From contig JAIGNY010000918.1 of NCBI GenBank assembly GCA_020152595.1, forward strand, positions 489,501-553,500: 64,000 bases of DNA, given 5' to 3'. Position 1 is the first letter of the stretch. Each line of letters opens with the position of its first letter. Under the pieces are notes generated by a model. That model worked only from the letters and a program-made list of their open reading frames with translations. It did no database searches and was not told the origin of the DNA. Made by a program: the position numbers and the translations under genes. Positions 1 through 11,899 of this stretch are shown one piece after another. Origin of the DNA: Chiridota heheva (taxonomy: Eukaryota > Echinodermata > Holothuroidea > Apodida > Chiridotidae).

Positions 1-710
1 TAGAAGTCTTATACCTACAACACATGTTTTAATCTAATCAATTAAATAACAAAGAAAGGAGAGGCCCTATGTTGCCAATGTAAGAATGCTATTCAACCCC
101 CTTTCTAACCTGTATCCTCCCCCAGCCCCTACACATTCCCAGAACTACATCCTGGATGTAATATAACTTCCAACTTAAGAAAATATGTGTGTCAAGCAAT
201 GTCAAGCAGCATGAAAAATGTACAATAACATTAAAGCACATTTATGCGAAACATTATTGCTTAACATATGACAAACTAGACATTGGAAACGATACAGATC
301 CCCTCACCGCTAATCATACATATTCTAGACTGTCCTACATTCCATATTGTATGTCATTCCACCAACTTGCATGACCCACATGCCATCACAACTGAAATCC
401 AGATGACATCCCACCATTTCACCGTGCCTCACATGTCAACCCACCCTGTTCCACATGAAAACCCACATCTTCAACATGCCAACCCATCCTGGTCCACATG
501 CCAACCCATTTTGTTCTACATGCCAATCCACCCAGTCTAACATGCCAATCCACCCAGTCTAACATGCCAACACATCCTGACCAACATCCCACCGCACCCT
601 GCCCTACATACAATTCCACCCTGTCCCACATGACCTCATCCTAATTCCTTCAGCTACTTTATCATCATGTCATCTTATACCCCAGATTCTGCTTATTGTT
701 TATATTTCTC
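1..710. repeat. Composite repeat, copy 1, 5' module
   Basis: Left part of a composite repeat whose second copy starts near 11,040. Shared landmarks include the GGAGAGG(C/T)CCT stretch, CCCCCAGCCCCTACACATTCC, the GACAAACTAGACATTGGAAA stretch and the closing TGCTTATTGTTTATA stretch. The offset between copies is about 11.05 kb at the left and about 11.14 kb after the internal minisatellite, so the copies differ mainly in minisatellite length. A partial third copy starts near 22,331. Short open frames here are not supported as genes. Confidence 0.75.
435..635. repeat. CCACATG-type minisatellite, copy 1
   Basis: Degenerate tandem units of about 20-22 bp of the form CCACATGCCAACCCACCCTG, pyrimidine-rich on the plus strand. 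The units are diverged here, while the equivalent block at 11,546-11,660 has several perfect units, suggesting recent expansion there. Related units occur at 22,560-22,920, and a more distant CCCACATGGCATCC form begins the array at 54,745. Confidence 0.75.
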
Positions 711-829
711 TAACCCCTGATCTAACATTTTTTAGAAGTGAGGACACTTTTTTTTGCTTCTTTAATCATGGCAAGACAAAAATTTGATTGCTAATCATGT
801 GAGGAATATCAATATCATAACAAAAGTAG

Positions 830-2050
830 AAAAGTGAAGTTAGTAAGTCATAAGCCATATATTTTTGATCTCAGGTCAAACATATTGCAGCAAATACACA
901 CCTCACCATTAACTGTGAACAATGCTCTTCACATATACTGTATGATCATTTGTTTAAGCAAAATCATCAGACCCACTTTAATTCAAGAGATGCCACATAT
1001 ACAAATATCATTGCTATGCAAATAGGTTAATTATTATGCATACACAATGCCCTAATCATGCTCAACTGAACAGTACCAATGCCCTCTACCACTGAACCAA
1101 ATAGCAAGTTATTATCTCAGGTTAAATATTTTGTATGCAAGTCTATTGTTATGTAAATGACCTACTTAATAAGCACACTACACCTCACCATTGAGTGTAC
1201 AAAATGTTCTTCACATATATGATCATTTGTGTAATTCAAAATCCCCACTCCCACTTTAATTTAAGAGATGTCATAGATAGAAATATTTTCATTGTTATGC
1301 TAATAAGCTACTTAGTATGCATACACACAACCCCAAATCATTTGCACAGTACCCATGTCCTCTACCCCTGTAACAAGTTACAAGTTATTATCTAAGATAA
1401 ATTATTTTATGCAAAAGTCTATTATTATGCAAATAACCTAATTAATATGCATATTACACCTCACAATTAAGTGTAGACAATGGTCTCCACATATATGATC
1501 ATTTGTGTGAACAAAATCCCCACTCCCACTGTAATATAAGAGATATCATAGATACAAATATTTTCATTGTTATGCAAATAAGCTAATTAGTATGCACACA
1601 CAAGTCCCAATAATGCTTATTTCAACAACACCCATGTCCTCTACCCCTGTGCTAAGTAGGTTACATGAATGTACATCATTCATAACTTAGGTTATGCACC
1701 CATGAATGTTCAACATTTTGTACGAAAGTCTATTGTTATGCAAATAACATAATTAGTATGCACACTTCAATTCAACAGCTTCACCTCAACATTAAGTGTA
1801 GACAATGCTCTTCATATATATAATCATTTGTGCAAACAAAATCCCCACATCCACTTTAATTTAAGAGATATCATACATACAAATATTTTCATTGTTATGC
1901 AAATAAGCTAATTAGTATGCACACACAAGCCTTAATCATGCTTACTTGAACAGTACCCCTATGCCAAGTTCCATGAATGTACACCATTCATAACTTAAGT
2001 TATGAAAACTTTAACCAAAAGCTTTAACCAAAACTTTAACCTAACAAATG
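830..2050. repeat. 160-170 bp core repeats, copy 1
   Basis: Repeated blocks carry TATGCAAATAAGCTAATTAG and ACCTCAACATTAAGTGTAGA landmarks. Two related half-units alternate, giving a higher-order period near 325 bp (the AAGCTAATTAG landmark recurs near 1,580 and 1,906). The array stops near 2,050 after AAACTTTAACC units without the terminal hairpin seen at 13,486 and 63,241, so this copy looks truncated on the right. A Helitron-like, 'pearl'-type element is the best analogy. That assignment is inferred. Confidence 0.75.
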
Positions 2051-2730
2051 TTTTGCTTGGAAACAAATCACTGTCTCTTACATAATCCACGATAACATGA
2101 GCAATGAACACAAATAAATAAACATAACAAAATTATTACACATAATGTTCCTTGATAATTTGACAATTCTGCATAATCTCTAAAATAATGTAAGCACCAA
2201 ACGAGACAGCGTCTCAGTATATCTTCGGCTTGAAAATACATCTTTAGCGGAAACCAGTCCACGTGAAACAGAATCGAACAGAAAATCAAAGAGTCTATTA
2301 CAGTATCCTTTAAAATTCGTCTATTCAAAAAGATCTGAGCCAAAAGCACATCGATACAAGTAGATGAAAAAACACAAGCATGCCAGTTTGAGTCGATTAA
2401 CAGTACTTGAAAAAAGAAAAGTCAGCATCTATGTATTTTTGCGACTAAAGCAAAGGGCAAATTAAGGCCACCGATGAGAAATCGTTGAGGGGTGGTCCGC
2501 ACTTCCATTAAGTCAGTCCAGAATTGAATCAAATTAACAAAATCATGTTCATACATGATAAAGTAAAAAAAATGAGCTACACAGGTATTAAGGTACTAAA
2601 TGAAGATCACAAACTATATGAATGTTCCAAAATGTAATGGTCCAGTATTAACAAGAGGTAAAGAATAGTAAGACCACTTCAAATTAATTTGAAGCTACAG
2701 GTATGTCCGTAGAAATACAGGTAGTAGAAT
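2051..2730. other. Anonymous AT-rich sequence
   Basis: No repeat, RNA gene or supported exon recognised. A 93-codon minus-strand frame at 2,068-2,349 has no recognisable motif. No AATAAA-type signal in minus orientation was found downstream of the possible terminal exon at 2,731-2,825. Confidence 0.4.
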
Positions 2731-2825
2731 TTATCCCAAAATATCCACAGCCCCACCTCTACTATCATATTGTAAGGGCCGCATTTCTCGGCAGAGGTGA
2801 TCTCCTTTAGGATGTACCAAGGCTA
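2731..2825 (-). CDS. Possible terminal coding exon, unknown protein
   Basis: On the minus strand an acceptor-like TTTTGATTCAG is followed by two bases completing a codon and then an open frame including VHPKGDHLCREMRPLQYDSR, ending GGAVDILG and a TAA at 2,733-2,731. The segment is clearly richer in G+C than its surroundings and the residue mix looks protein-like. A second AG three bases further in would also keep the frame. I do not recognise the family. No polyadenylation signal was seen nearby and no linked upstream exon is proven, so this remains a candidate. Confidence 0.35.
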
Positions 2826-4029
2826 CTGAATCAAAACATAAGGAGTATGAAATGAAATACTTCAAGAGGGTCAATAAAGAGTTGAAACTATGGAAAGCCC
2901 AGTTTCAAAACAAATGGCAAGATAAATGTCTTCTAGTGCTACAATGAGAAATTAAAGGGACCAGATGAAAATCATCTGTGTCAGAATTTTTAAGCTTCTA
3001 GAGATAAAAATTAGCAATCAACATAAGAAGATGGAAAATACATATTTCAGTTTAGAAATGGCATAAAGCTTCAAAATACACTTTACAGTAGCATTAATTA
3101 CAACCAACAAAACATGATGAATTAACATAAAACCATAGGCAAAGAAAAATAGTTATTTCAGTGGCCTATATAATAAACACAACAGTAAGTGAAGAAAAAA
3201 AAGCCAAGTATGCTAAACTTATACCCTATTGGTATAATCCGATCAAAACAACATTTTCCAACCTCTTATATTAACTTAAATCTAACCAAACTGATGGTGC
3301 AAAATGAATAGGGAGTAGCCAACAAAATAAATCTCAAAATAAGCAAAAAATCATCATGATTTTCTTAAATTGCTGTAAAAAAAATTGGTTTTCTTCCATA
3401 TGGAGCATTATAATCAATTAATGGCTCAAATCGGGTACAATATTGACAGTTAAGGGCCTCCCTCCACCTCTCTGTTTGCCTGTTTTCTTGTTGTTACTTT
3501 TTTTCATCCAAAAAACACTTTAAAACCAACTCTATGTGTATGAGCACACAAAAGAAAACAAATTGGTTCAGCTTGTTAAGATGACCGGCTAAAGAAGGGT
3601 ATACTGCAGTCACCCAATAATAAGCCCAAACTAACACAACCACCACAATAGAAAAATACAGCAAATATAAACAAAATCAAGACACCCTGAGTTAGTAAAA
3701 GAACTTATAAACATTAACTTACATACATTATCAATTTTAGAGAAACCACTTGAGAAAAAAAAATACAGTGATTAGGCATGGTAAAGATACAGTGATTTGT
3801 AAATTCTTCAATTGCAAACTGTACTCTGTGACTGTGAGATAGAAAGAAAACTCAAGTTCAGCTGGTTTAATTCTCAGCATACATAATTATCCCAAAAGAG
3901 AAACCTCTTGGGAAAACAAACTAACCGTAAGGCATGGTAAAAAGATATAGTAATTTATAAACACAGCATTTGTAAACTGCACACCATGCAGTTTACAAAT
4001 GAAGAAAACAGTTCAGCTGCAGTCACTCC
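2826..4029. other. AT-rich sequence with a small local repeat
   Basis: Mostly anonymous. A motif of roughly 100 bp (AGAGAAACC..TGGGAAAACAAAC followed by GGCATGGTAAA and a GATACAGTGATTTGTAAA-like tail) occurs near 3,740-3,830 and 3,890-4,000 and again near 10,250-10,340. Nothing coding is supported. Confidence 0.45.
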
Positions 4030-4210
4030 CCAGAGCCTGGATATTTAGGTCACGTGACTGGTTTCTCATATGAAGGAATTCGTGTCCAGTGCAGAAATGT
4101 TATTTTTGGCAGAACACCAACCACCATGCAGCGTGACGTAATTTCCGTAATACGATCACGTGGGATGCATATTCCTCAAAGATGGCTGGGTTAAGTGTTT
4201 GACGGAAGGA
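4030..4210. promoter_or_regulatory. Possible promoter-like segment
   Basis: Dense regulatory-looking words in an AT-rich setting: a palindromic E-box GTCACGTGAC near 4,051, a CRE-like TGACGTAA near 4,134, another CACGTG near 4,157, and AAAGATGGCTGG near 4,180 resembling a YY1-type start context. Parts of the surrounding 4.08-4.4 kb resemble sequence at 9.5-9.9 kb, so it could instead be a repeat carrying these words. No transcript evidence can be had from sequence alone. Confidence 0.2.
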
Positions 4211-4431
4211 ATATTTTCAATATATATATTTCTAATTATCTGGATTAAAGCGTTAGTTTTTGAGAAATCTGGTATTAAAGTTAGGTCCTAAAATTTATAG
4301 GGTACAATAAGTATTCCATATTTGCCTTGTTCCTGACACAGCCGACATGAATTATCATATTTTAAGACTAGATTCGTGTGGATAACATTATATGCGTTCA
4401 ATACATACCTAATTCGCAATGCTGCGCCCAT

Positions 4432-5600
4432 GAGAACATGACAAAATCTTCTGACGAATTGTTCACCAAATTTCCCAATTTCTTTATTATTGTTAAGTGT
4501 AGTATACGGTAATTACCATGTTGAGTTATGCAAAAAATTAGGTCTAAGACTAGAAATGACCGTAAAATTTACAATTAGCCACCCCTCCTTGTGAAGTTGG
4601 AACCAGTTTTTTTTTTGTATTATTAGATCTGCTGCATATTAAGATCAAGGCCCTGTGCATTCTATTTCTAACATTACACTTTCAGCATTTATATTGTAAT
4701 CTTGTTATTATCAAGGTACACATTGGGGCATACTGAGTGAGACTTTAATCTCACTAGATCAAGCATTCCTAATTTTTTTAAGGGGTTGTTGTTCCATTTC
4801 TTTTATAAAATATTTTTACTTCAAAGTTGTACTTCTTCAAGTTCTTCTAAATAGGTATTTGTAGTTTCAGTTAAGATATTTACCTCAAAACTATTATTTT
4901 CAAGTGCAATTATTATCTTAATAATTTTCATTAAATCTTAACTTTAATATATTTTGGGTGAGAGCATGTGTAAAATGCACAATGTACTGTTATATTTATA
5001 AATTATTTGATCAAATGTAAGTAATAGTTCAGAAAAATATTTCAAATATTTCATTGAATACACACAATTAGATTTGCAATGACTTTTGTTAACAGTAAGT
5101 TTCTTGTTTTATGCTTGGATGATTCAATGAGTTTGATTCAATTGTCAGATTTAATTTGCATTGAAGTGCTTCAGATTCAAGTGCGTAGCAATACAGCCTT
5201 ACTATTCATTCCATGGTAGTATGGTAGAAAGAAAGTGAAGGATATTCATCAGTGGAAAAAAAGTATTATAAACTGTCATCGTAATGTTAAAAATATTCTG
5301 AATTAATTTTTTTTTACTTTTTTTGATAGTGAATGCATATTATTCTGATCACCTGATCTTTGATATGGAATTTAAATAAATGGCAAGAAAGAATATAGAA
5401 GATGACACACTTTTAATCACTTGTAGTTTCTCTTAATGTTCATTTGTAAGTTGTATCACAAACTGTAGGGTACCATCAGATTTTGTTTATTACAATGAAT
5501 TTTAACTGTTCTTTTGGTGCATCAAGCATGTCTGCCCTGAAACCACTTTAATTAGAGCTTCAATAAAAACAGAGCCAGAGGATCTTGAAAATTGTTGATA
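4432..5600. other. Anonymous AT-rich sequence
   Basis: No gene, RNA or clear repeat seen. The TTTTTTTTT run near 4,610 and AATAAA words occur at the rate expected for this base composition. Confidence 0.4.
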
Positions 5601-5604
5601 ATGT

Positions 5605-5651
5605 CACTTAAGTGAGTCCAATTGTTGGTTAGCATGGTATCCAACAATTGG
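5605..5651. repeat. Short perfect hairpin pair
   Basis: A perfect 10-bp palindrome CACTTAAGTG (5,605-5,614) is followed by 11-bp perfect inverted arms CCAATTGTTGG (5,618-5,628) and CCAACAATTGG (5,641-5,651) around a 12-base loop. The neighbouring ACCATGGTATCAATTTG partly repeats the loop. It may be a remnant of a small inverted-repeat element. Confidence 0.5.
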
Positions 5652-5787
5652 TGGTTACCATGGTATCAATTTGTTTTGTATGTCTAAAGGTGTGGAAAAT
5701 TGGATGCTATCACTTTAGTAGAGACAGATTATGTCAGGTTTCCTCAAATCAACTTGGCCATTCTTATGCTTATGCTTCTTAGGCAGA

Positions 5788-5879
5788 TTTTCATTCCCCT
5801 TCTCCCCCTTTTCTGTTCGTTTCTCGGCATGCCAAAAAGGAGACACAAAGGAGAGCTGAAGGTAGAAGGGGAATGAAAA
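5788..5879. repeat. 92-bp hairpin with 16-bp perfect arms
   Basis: TTTTCATTCCCCTTCT at 5,788-5,803 is the exact reverse complement of 5,864-5,879. The interior has an imperfect continuation of pairing (CCCCCTTTTC against AAAGGAGAG-like bases) and a central GGCATGCC palindrome. On the minus strand an open frame of about 50 codons starting near 5,945 runs through the hairpin to a TGA near 5,791. A MITE, a structured RNA or a retroelement remnant are all possible. Confidence 0.5.
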
Positions 5880-6904
5880 AAGGTGTCAAGTACCTTTGTC
5901 GCGGATTGTGGACATTATTGATGTTATAGTTCATAGCAATAGCAGTGCAAAAACCAACTAACTGTTTTTATTTAAAAGCAATTTTGTTGTTGTCATATTT
6001 GATCTTTTCAAATGTAATCTAAAGATTTTCTTTAAGTCTACTCATTTTTAGCTTAAATCTCTTTACCTCTGAGTTGTTGATGATCGTTTCCATGACAACC
6101 AAATTTGGCCAAATTTTTGTCAATTTTGAAGAATCAAGCATTTTGAAAGCATAATAAATGTTTGACAATGTTACTTTACTACTGCTATCAAGTATTTTCT
6201 TGTTCTGTACAATATTCTCTTCAACTTAAAAAAATTAAAGATTGATAATATGACATCGTTAAAGAATTAATGACATAGTGTAAACAAACCATAACATACA
6301 CTAAATTTGGAAATGTGAGACAATGTAAAATTTGCTCAATTTGAGTTAAATGCAGTTTTGAAAATAAATAAAGCTGTGTTTTTAGCAAAGTGTTTTAGCC
6401 ATGTTTGAATTAGCAATTAAGGACATAATAAACAATGGAAAAGTCTAATTAATGACCTAAATAATTAATTAACATTGACAAAAAGTGAGACAATTCATTG
6501 ATTGGGTCAAAGTGTGCAAATTTGAAATTATTTCAGTGTGCTTCAAATAAATAATTAAGCTGACAGCTGTAAGTTTCTAGCTAAAATGTCTGCATAATTT
6601 AAATAACAAGACAAACAAGCATGTAATTAAAAATAATTAATAATCATGTGAAATTAATTGAAATTCCCACATTTTGGAATATTTACTTACTATGACATTG
6701 TTCAAAACTAGATGCATTTAATTTAATTAAAATAATTAGAATAAACTTGTAATATTCCATTAAAATGTTGAAATAATACAAACATTTAACTACTGATTAA
6801 ATGTTAATGAATAAATTATTATGAATATTAATCAAAATGTTTAAAGTATTAGAATCAAATGCATAATTTTTATGAAAATGAAAAAAATAAAATGTAATGA
6901 AAAT
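5880..6904. other. Very AT-rich anonymous sequence
   Basis: From about 6,230 to 6,900 the sequence is dominated by TTAATTAA and AATTAATTA words. No coding signal or clear tandem period was found. Confidence 0.4.
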
Positions 6905-7440
6905 AAAATATATTTTTATTTAATCAAAAGTTAAGATTTTCTCAGCAATATCATTTACTAAACAAATTATACACATAGATCAAGACAATTCATTATGGTA
7001 CACACACAATAACAGTGTACTTGCAATGTTCGGTAGATCAATAAATAAAAACTCTGGCACTTGCATGAAAACATAAATAAATAACAAGGCCATAGGCCAA
7101 GGTGGCTGCAAGTGATTGTGATGAAAGTTTAAAATTACAAAAAACACAGTAGCAGCATAGGCCTACCTGCAATATGTTGAGTTGATCAAGAAATGTTTAA
7201 ATCTCCTAAAAAAAAAGGCCCTAAATAACTGCACAGTAATGGTTGAAAAATAAAGTTTATTAATCAAAGGTTATTTTTTTCCAGCAATGATAGTGTTTAA
7301 CAAATCGTACGCACAGATCAAGAAAAATCATGATGGTACGTACAGCGTACCTGCCTTGTTCAGTTGATCGAGAAATGGTAACTCCCCCCCCCCTCCCCTC
7401 CTCCACACACACACAAAACAGGCCCTGTGCCTTGGCAAAG
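6905..7440. repeat. Local direct duplication (~350 bp offset)
   Basis: 6,905-7,070 and 7,255-7,440 share an ordered set of landmarks: a TTTATTTAATCAAA-like start, CAGCAAT, AACAAAT with CACAGATCAAGA, ATGGTAC, and a GATCGAGAAATGGTAACTC-like end. A partial third copy (TTGAGTTGATCAAGAAATG) lies at 7,178-7,200. A C-run sits at 7,385-7,396. Confidence 0.6.
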
Positions 7441-9035
7441 CTTAGAACAGCATCGAAGATTGTGCTTTTTCTTTTATCACAAAAAAATCTTGATATAGGC
7501 TAAGCAAAAGTAAATTCCTTTTAGCAACATTTAAGAATTTGAATTTAAGATGATCCATACACAATAACTTAACAAAAATAGTTACTTAATTACAGTAGGC
7601 CTACACTACAGATTGCAGTTGAAAATGGCTGCTACAGTACTGTATACAGTACCGACTACACACACTGACAGTGTATTCATTTGTGTACACTACACTACAT
7701 CAGTTACGTTACGAAGGTACTGTACAGACTCCATCATGCATGCTGAAATCCTTACCGACACCGGCTTCAAATTACTCTTAAACCAGTAGATAAAACATTT
7801 AATTAAGCTTACCTTAACAAAAGTAAGTTATGCTTAACATTACCTACGATTAGAAAAGGCTAATCACTACAATTTGCCCTCAAATAAGGGAATTCCAACT
7901 TTAGGTTTGAGTTGTTTACAACTTAGCAGTATGGGTCAATTCACAAACGAGTCGTTTGCCCTGTAAATGGGGCATTGTGAATAATTATATCTCATTTTAA
8001 AGATAAAACAATTCTCTTTCAAACAAAGTTTGAGTTTTCGCAAATGTATTTTAATAAAATGCTTCAAAATAAAAATGAAAATGGTTTTCAACTTTTTCTG
8101 TGAAAAAATCATCAAAAACTTAAAATCAGGTATCATTAGAAAGCTTGAGATATTGTCTTTATTTCTGGCTACATATTAGATTCGAGGATTGCTTTTTGCA
8201 TGCACATAGTACACAACACAAAGTCACGTCCAAAAGATTTCACACTGCTTTAAGTCTCCGATGTAGAATTTTTTATCATCCCGTAATTCACTCAAATTAT
8301 CACCAGATCATATAATTTTGGTCTTATATGAAAGATACTACAACACAAATTAATAATAGTATACCAGCTTTTAGATACGTTTAATAAAAGTAGTAAATAT
8401 TGAAGCGCTAATAGGAAACACGTACTAAATGCAGGAGGACCTAGCCATGTACGGTATGCAGGGCAGCATTATGTCTACAGCTAGCTATTTTTAGCACCAT
8501 TATGTATGAAATCTGATACTTTAGTAAAACCTTTTGGGAGCTTTAATTATAAAATATATCGATTTTTTTTTAGCAAAATACAAGCTATAAAAAATTTACA
8601 AAAATCTCGTTTGAGCCAGAATTTCAAGAGCAAAACTGTTAAAACCTAGAAGTAGATGCATTTTAAAGCAAACCATTGCACAGGCATGTACAATTTGATA
8701 AGTTCCATTCATTACAGACTGTGTAATGGGTGAAATTTAAAAGGCAGAGTCAAATCATTATGCCTGATATAGCCCTTCCCCATCCATGCCCCACATGGCA
8801 TCCTTCCTTATGTCCATATGCAGTCACATCCTGTCACTGTAAATTAAAAAAGTCTGGTCACTTCATATACTGTAGCAACTTTATGCAAATAGCACAATAA
8901 TAAAGGCGGAGTTTAATAATCATGCCTAATACAACAGTTGGTGCCCAAATATTATAAATAATTTTAAGGATTTTAAATTTCCAGTGCTACAAGAGAGACG
9001 CTTAAGGATCTCTGAAGAATATTGGAAAATTATAT
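7441..9035. other. Anonymous sequence
   Basis: No supported gene. 7,630-7,745 is rich in short palindromes built from TACTGTA. An isolated CCCCACATGGCATCC near 8,790 matches the word that founds the 54.7 kb array. GGC(A/G)GAGT..ATCATGCCT..ATA occurs twice about 185 bp apart near 8,740 and 8,915. Confidence 0.4.
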
Positions 9036-9275
9036 CATTTTACAGTTATCTTCTAAGGAAATATCAAAAGTTTTGTAGACTTTTTAAGGAAACTAGTCTT
9101 TAATCTGTCTTAAGTGTCTCTAAAAAACTTTAACATTTTGTAAGGAAATTCAAACCTTCCATAAAGATATCTAAAGAAACTTACAACTTTTTCTGAGGAA
9201 CTCTGAAGAAACTTTAACATTTTTTGAGGAATTCTCAAAAAACTGTTAACATTTCTGAGGAAATCTCAGGAAAAA
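9036..9275. repeat. Degenerate ~30-35 bp tandem repeat
   Basis: Successive diverged units read roughly GAGGAAATCTCAAAAAACTTTAACATTTT. At least five are recognisable between 9,110 and 9,275. The block is followed by a GC-richer tail with ACGGCTGGACGGACGAAATCG and GGTTCGCATTATGCTTCGCATGC, a boundary sequence that resembles 54,670-54,690. Confidence 0.55.
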
Positions 9276-9489
9276 CTGTGGACGGCTGGACGGACGAAAT
9301 CGCCATTGCATAGGTTCGCATTATGCTTCGCATGCTCACCAAAAATGATGAATATTAATTATCCGTAGGAATAAGCTCAATATAAGCAACTTCAATATAG
9401 AAGAAATATTAAAGAAATCAACATTAATGAAAATTTGGGAAGACCATTCTATTTGTATACAAGTTGGTGTTGTGCAAGTCTCTGGCAAG

Positions 9490-9935
9490 CGACCATACAA
9501 AATTACATTGAATTTGCCGTGTTCATGACTTGGCCAATAAATATAAATGCAGGAAATAATGAATTTGAGCGTCAAGCATGATTTTTGACCTTTCTGAGAT
9601 TTTCGTGCAGTTGCAAGTATTTTTGCATGTAAAACGGAACAAAAAAGGAAAAATAAGCCCATAATTTTCAGTACGTTGAATACTATATTGCATATAATAG
9701 TATCCACAAATCGTTATATGATGCAATGGATGACAATATCAACAGCCAATGAGAGCGCAGAACACCACCGTGGAAGTGTTGTGCTCGTATCTGACAAAAT
9801 TGCCTGAAATTTGCTGTGTTCCAGACTCAGCCGACAAATAATAATGCAGGAAAGTAATGAATTTGTGTGGCAAACATATTTTTTATCTTTTCTGAGATTT
9901 GTGTGCTGTTACAAGTGTTTTTTCATGTATTAATA
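9490..9935. repeat. Direct duplication, two ~140 bp copies
   Basis: 9,500-9,640 and 9,795-9,930 share GAATTTGC(C/T)GTGTTC, TAAATGCAGGAAA-like, AATGAATTTG.G and TTTCTGAGATTT.GTGC blocks in the same order. 4,310-4,400 is a more distant member. Open frames in this stretch belong to the repeat and are not conserved between copies. Confidence 0.55.
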
Positions 9936-11040
9936 AGGCTTTAAAAACATGAACCTGCACTTTCCAGTTTTTGTAAAAAAAAAAAAAAAAAATTGCACCT
10001 GTAAATTCAACCTTTTTCTTTCTGTTCTTAACAAAGATATTATCATTTTCCGAGAAATCAAGCTTTTATTAGCAATTTGCAAGTTAGAGTGTTTCCATAG
10101 GTGTTATAGTCGTTCAGATATCAGTTTTAAAATGTTATGTTTTCAGCTCATTAATTATGCACAGCGCGAAAATCTATGTATATGTTCCTAAGAGAAGAAA
10201 GCTCTTTTCACGGCTCTGGGGACTAACTAGCTGGTTTAAATTTGCATAAGTCACAAAAGAGAAACCAATTGGGAAAACAAACTACGTACGCATGGTAAAA
10301 GATACAGTGATAATATGTAAACTAGGCATTTAATTATAAACATATGTAGTACTTCTTGATACTTCTAGTCCTGATGATAAATTGTCAACGTTTGAAGGTA
10401 TATAAACAGATAGGCATCTACTCTTAAGCACATACAAATATATTGCAAACATCATGTCAATATAATTTTTTGTTAAATTTATCTTTTAAATAGCTTTTGA
10501 ATTGAATGCCAATATGTGACTTATAGACAGACAGATCTTTTGTTCCAAATGAATTTCTAGACAAATCATTATTCCAGAGACTAAAAATAATGGCAGATAT
10601 TTAAAGAAATTACACACAGATTTTGAGCATTCTTCCCAGTCATATTGTATCTTAGTCATTAAGTTTCTCTTCATCAGAATTATCTGCATATTTTCAAAGA
10701 GAAATGCAAAAGGGTTATAAAAAATGGATTTACATCATCCCATTTATACATCACAAGAGTAACACAAAAATTTGCAAATTTGCATAAAATATCTTTAACT
10801 AGAACTGTCGGAAGGACAATATGCTCGCCTGTTCAAAGCTAGTATAGAGAATGGGCTTATAGAGGGAAGTATATACAGAAATAGAGTAGCAGGGGCAGAT
10901 GATTTCAAATTACTTGAGCTTTGAAAGATGCACTTACATTTTCATTTGAACTAAAAGCTTCAAATTATCTTTGAGCTTTCCCAAATATTCTAAGACAAAA
11001 AAAAAGCTCAAGGTAACCTCACCTAATAACTCAGAAAACA
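9936..11040. other. Anonymous AT-rich sequence
   Basis: An A-run at 9,967-9,983 and the third copy of the 3.7-4.0 kb motif near 10,250-10,340. No gene supported. Confidence 0.4.
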
Positions 11041-11880
11041 TGTCAAACCTAGCAGTCTTTATAAATACAACACCTCTTTTAGTTCTATCAATTTTTAATA
11101 ACAAAAAAAGGAGAGGTCCTGACTTGCCAATATCAATGAAAGAATGCCATTCAACCCCCTTTCCAACCTGTACCCTCCCCCAGCCCCTACACATTCCTAG
11201 AACTACATCATGGATTGCAATACAACTTCCAAATTAAAAAAAATGTGTCAAGCAAAGTGAAGCAGCATGAATGTACAATAACAATAAAGCAAAATTATGC
11301 AAAACAATATTGTTTTAATGTATGACAAACTAGACATTGGAAATGATACAAATCCCTCACCACTAATAATGCATATTCCAGCATATCCCACATTCCATCC
11401 AAACCTGTCTCAAATGTCATCCCACATCTATACTCCATGCAATCACACCTGAAAACCAGATACTGTATGCCAATCCACCACTTGCATGACCCACATGTCA
11501 TCACAACTGAAATCCAGATGACATCCCACCACATGCCATTCCCCCTGTCCCACATGTTGGCCCACCCTGTCCCACATGTTGGCCCACCCTGTCCCACATG
11601 TTGGCCCACCCTGTCCCACATGTTGGCCCACCCTGTCCCACATGTTGGCCCACCCTGTTTCATATGCCAACCCACCCTGTTCTACATGCCAATAAACCCT
11701 GTATAACATGCCAAACATCCTGACCAACATCCCACCACACCCTGTCTTACATACAATTCCACCCTGTCCCACATGACCTCATCCTAATTCCTTCTTCTAC
11801 TTTATCATCATGTAATCTTCTACCCTACATTCTGCTTATTGTTTATAATTCCCAAACCCTAAATTTAACATTCTTTAGAA
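11041..11880. repeat. Composite repeat, copy 2, 5' module
   Basis: Collinear with 1-710, including the GGAGAGGTCCT start, the CCCCCAGCCCCTACACATTC segment, the GACAAACTAGACATTGGAAA stretch and the closing TTTGCTTCTTTATTCATGGC block. Divergence appears to be on the order of 10% by eye, with indels. Long frames on both strands here are partly the translated minisatellite. Confidence 0.75.
11546..11690. repeat. 22-bp minisatellite, homogeneous block
   Basis: Five or more near-perfect copies of the 22-bp unit CCCTGTCCCACATGTTGGCC plus CA, followed by diverged units shared with 465-630. The perfect block lies only in this copy of the composite repeat, so it expanded after the copies separated. 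Confidence 0.85.
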
Positions 11881-11899
11881 GGGAGGAAAGTTTTATTTG

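Noticed and set aside
9336-9726. 123- and 67-codon minus frames
   Set aside because: Within a duplicated segment whose second copy (9.8-9.93 kb) does not preserve the frame.
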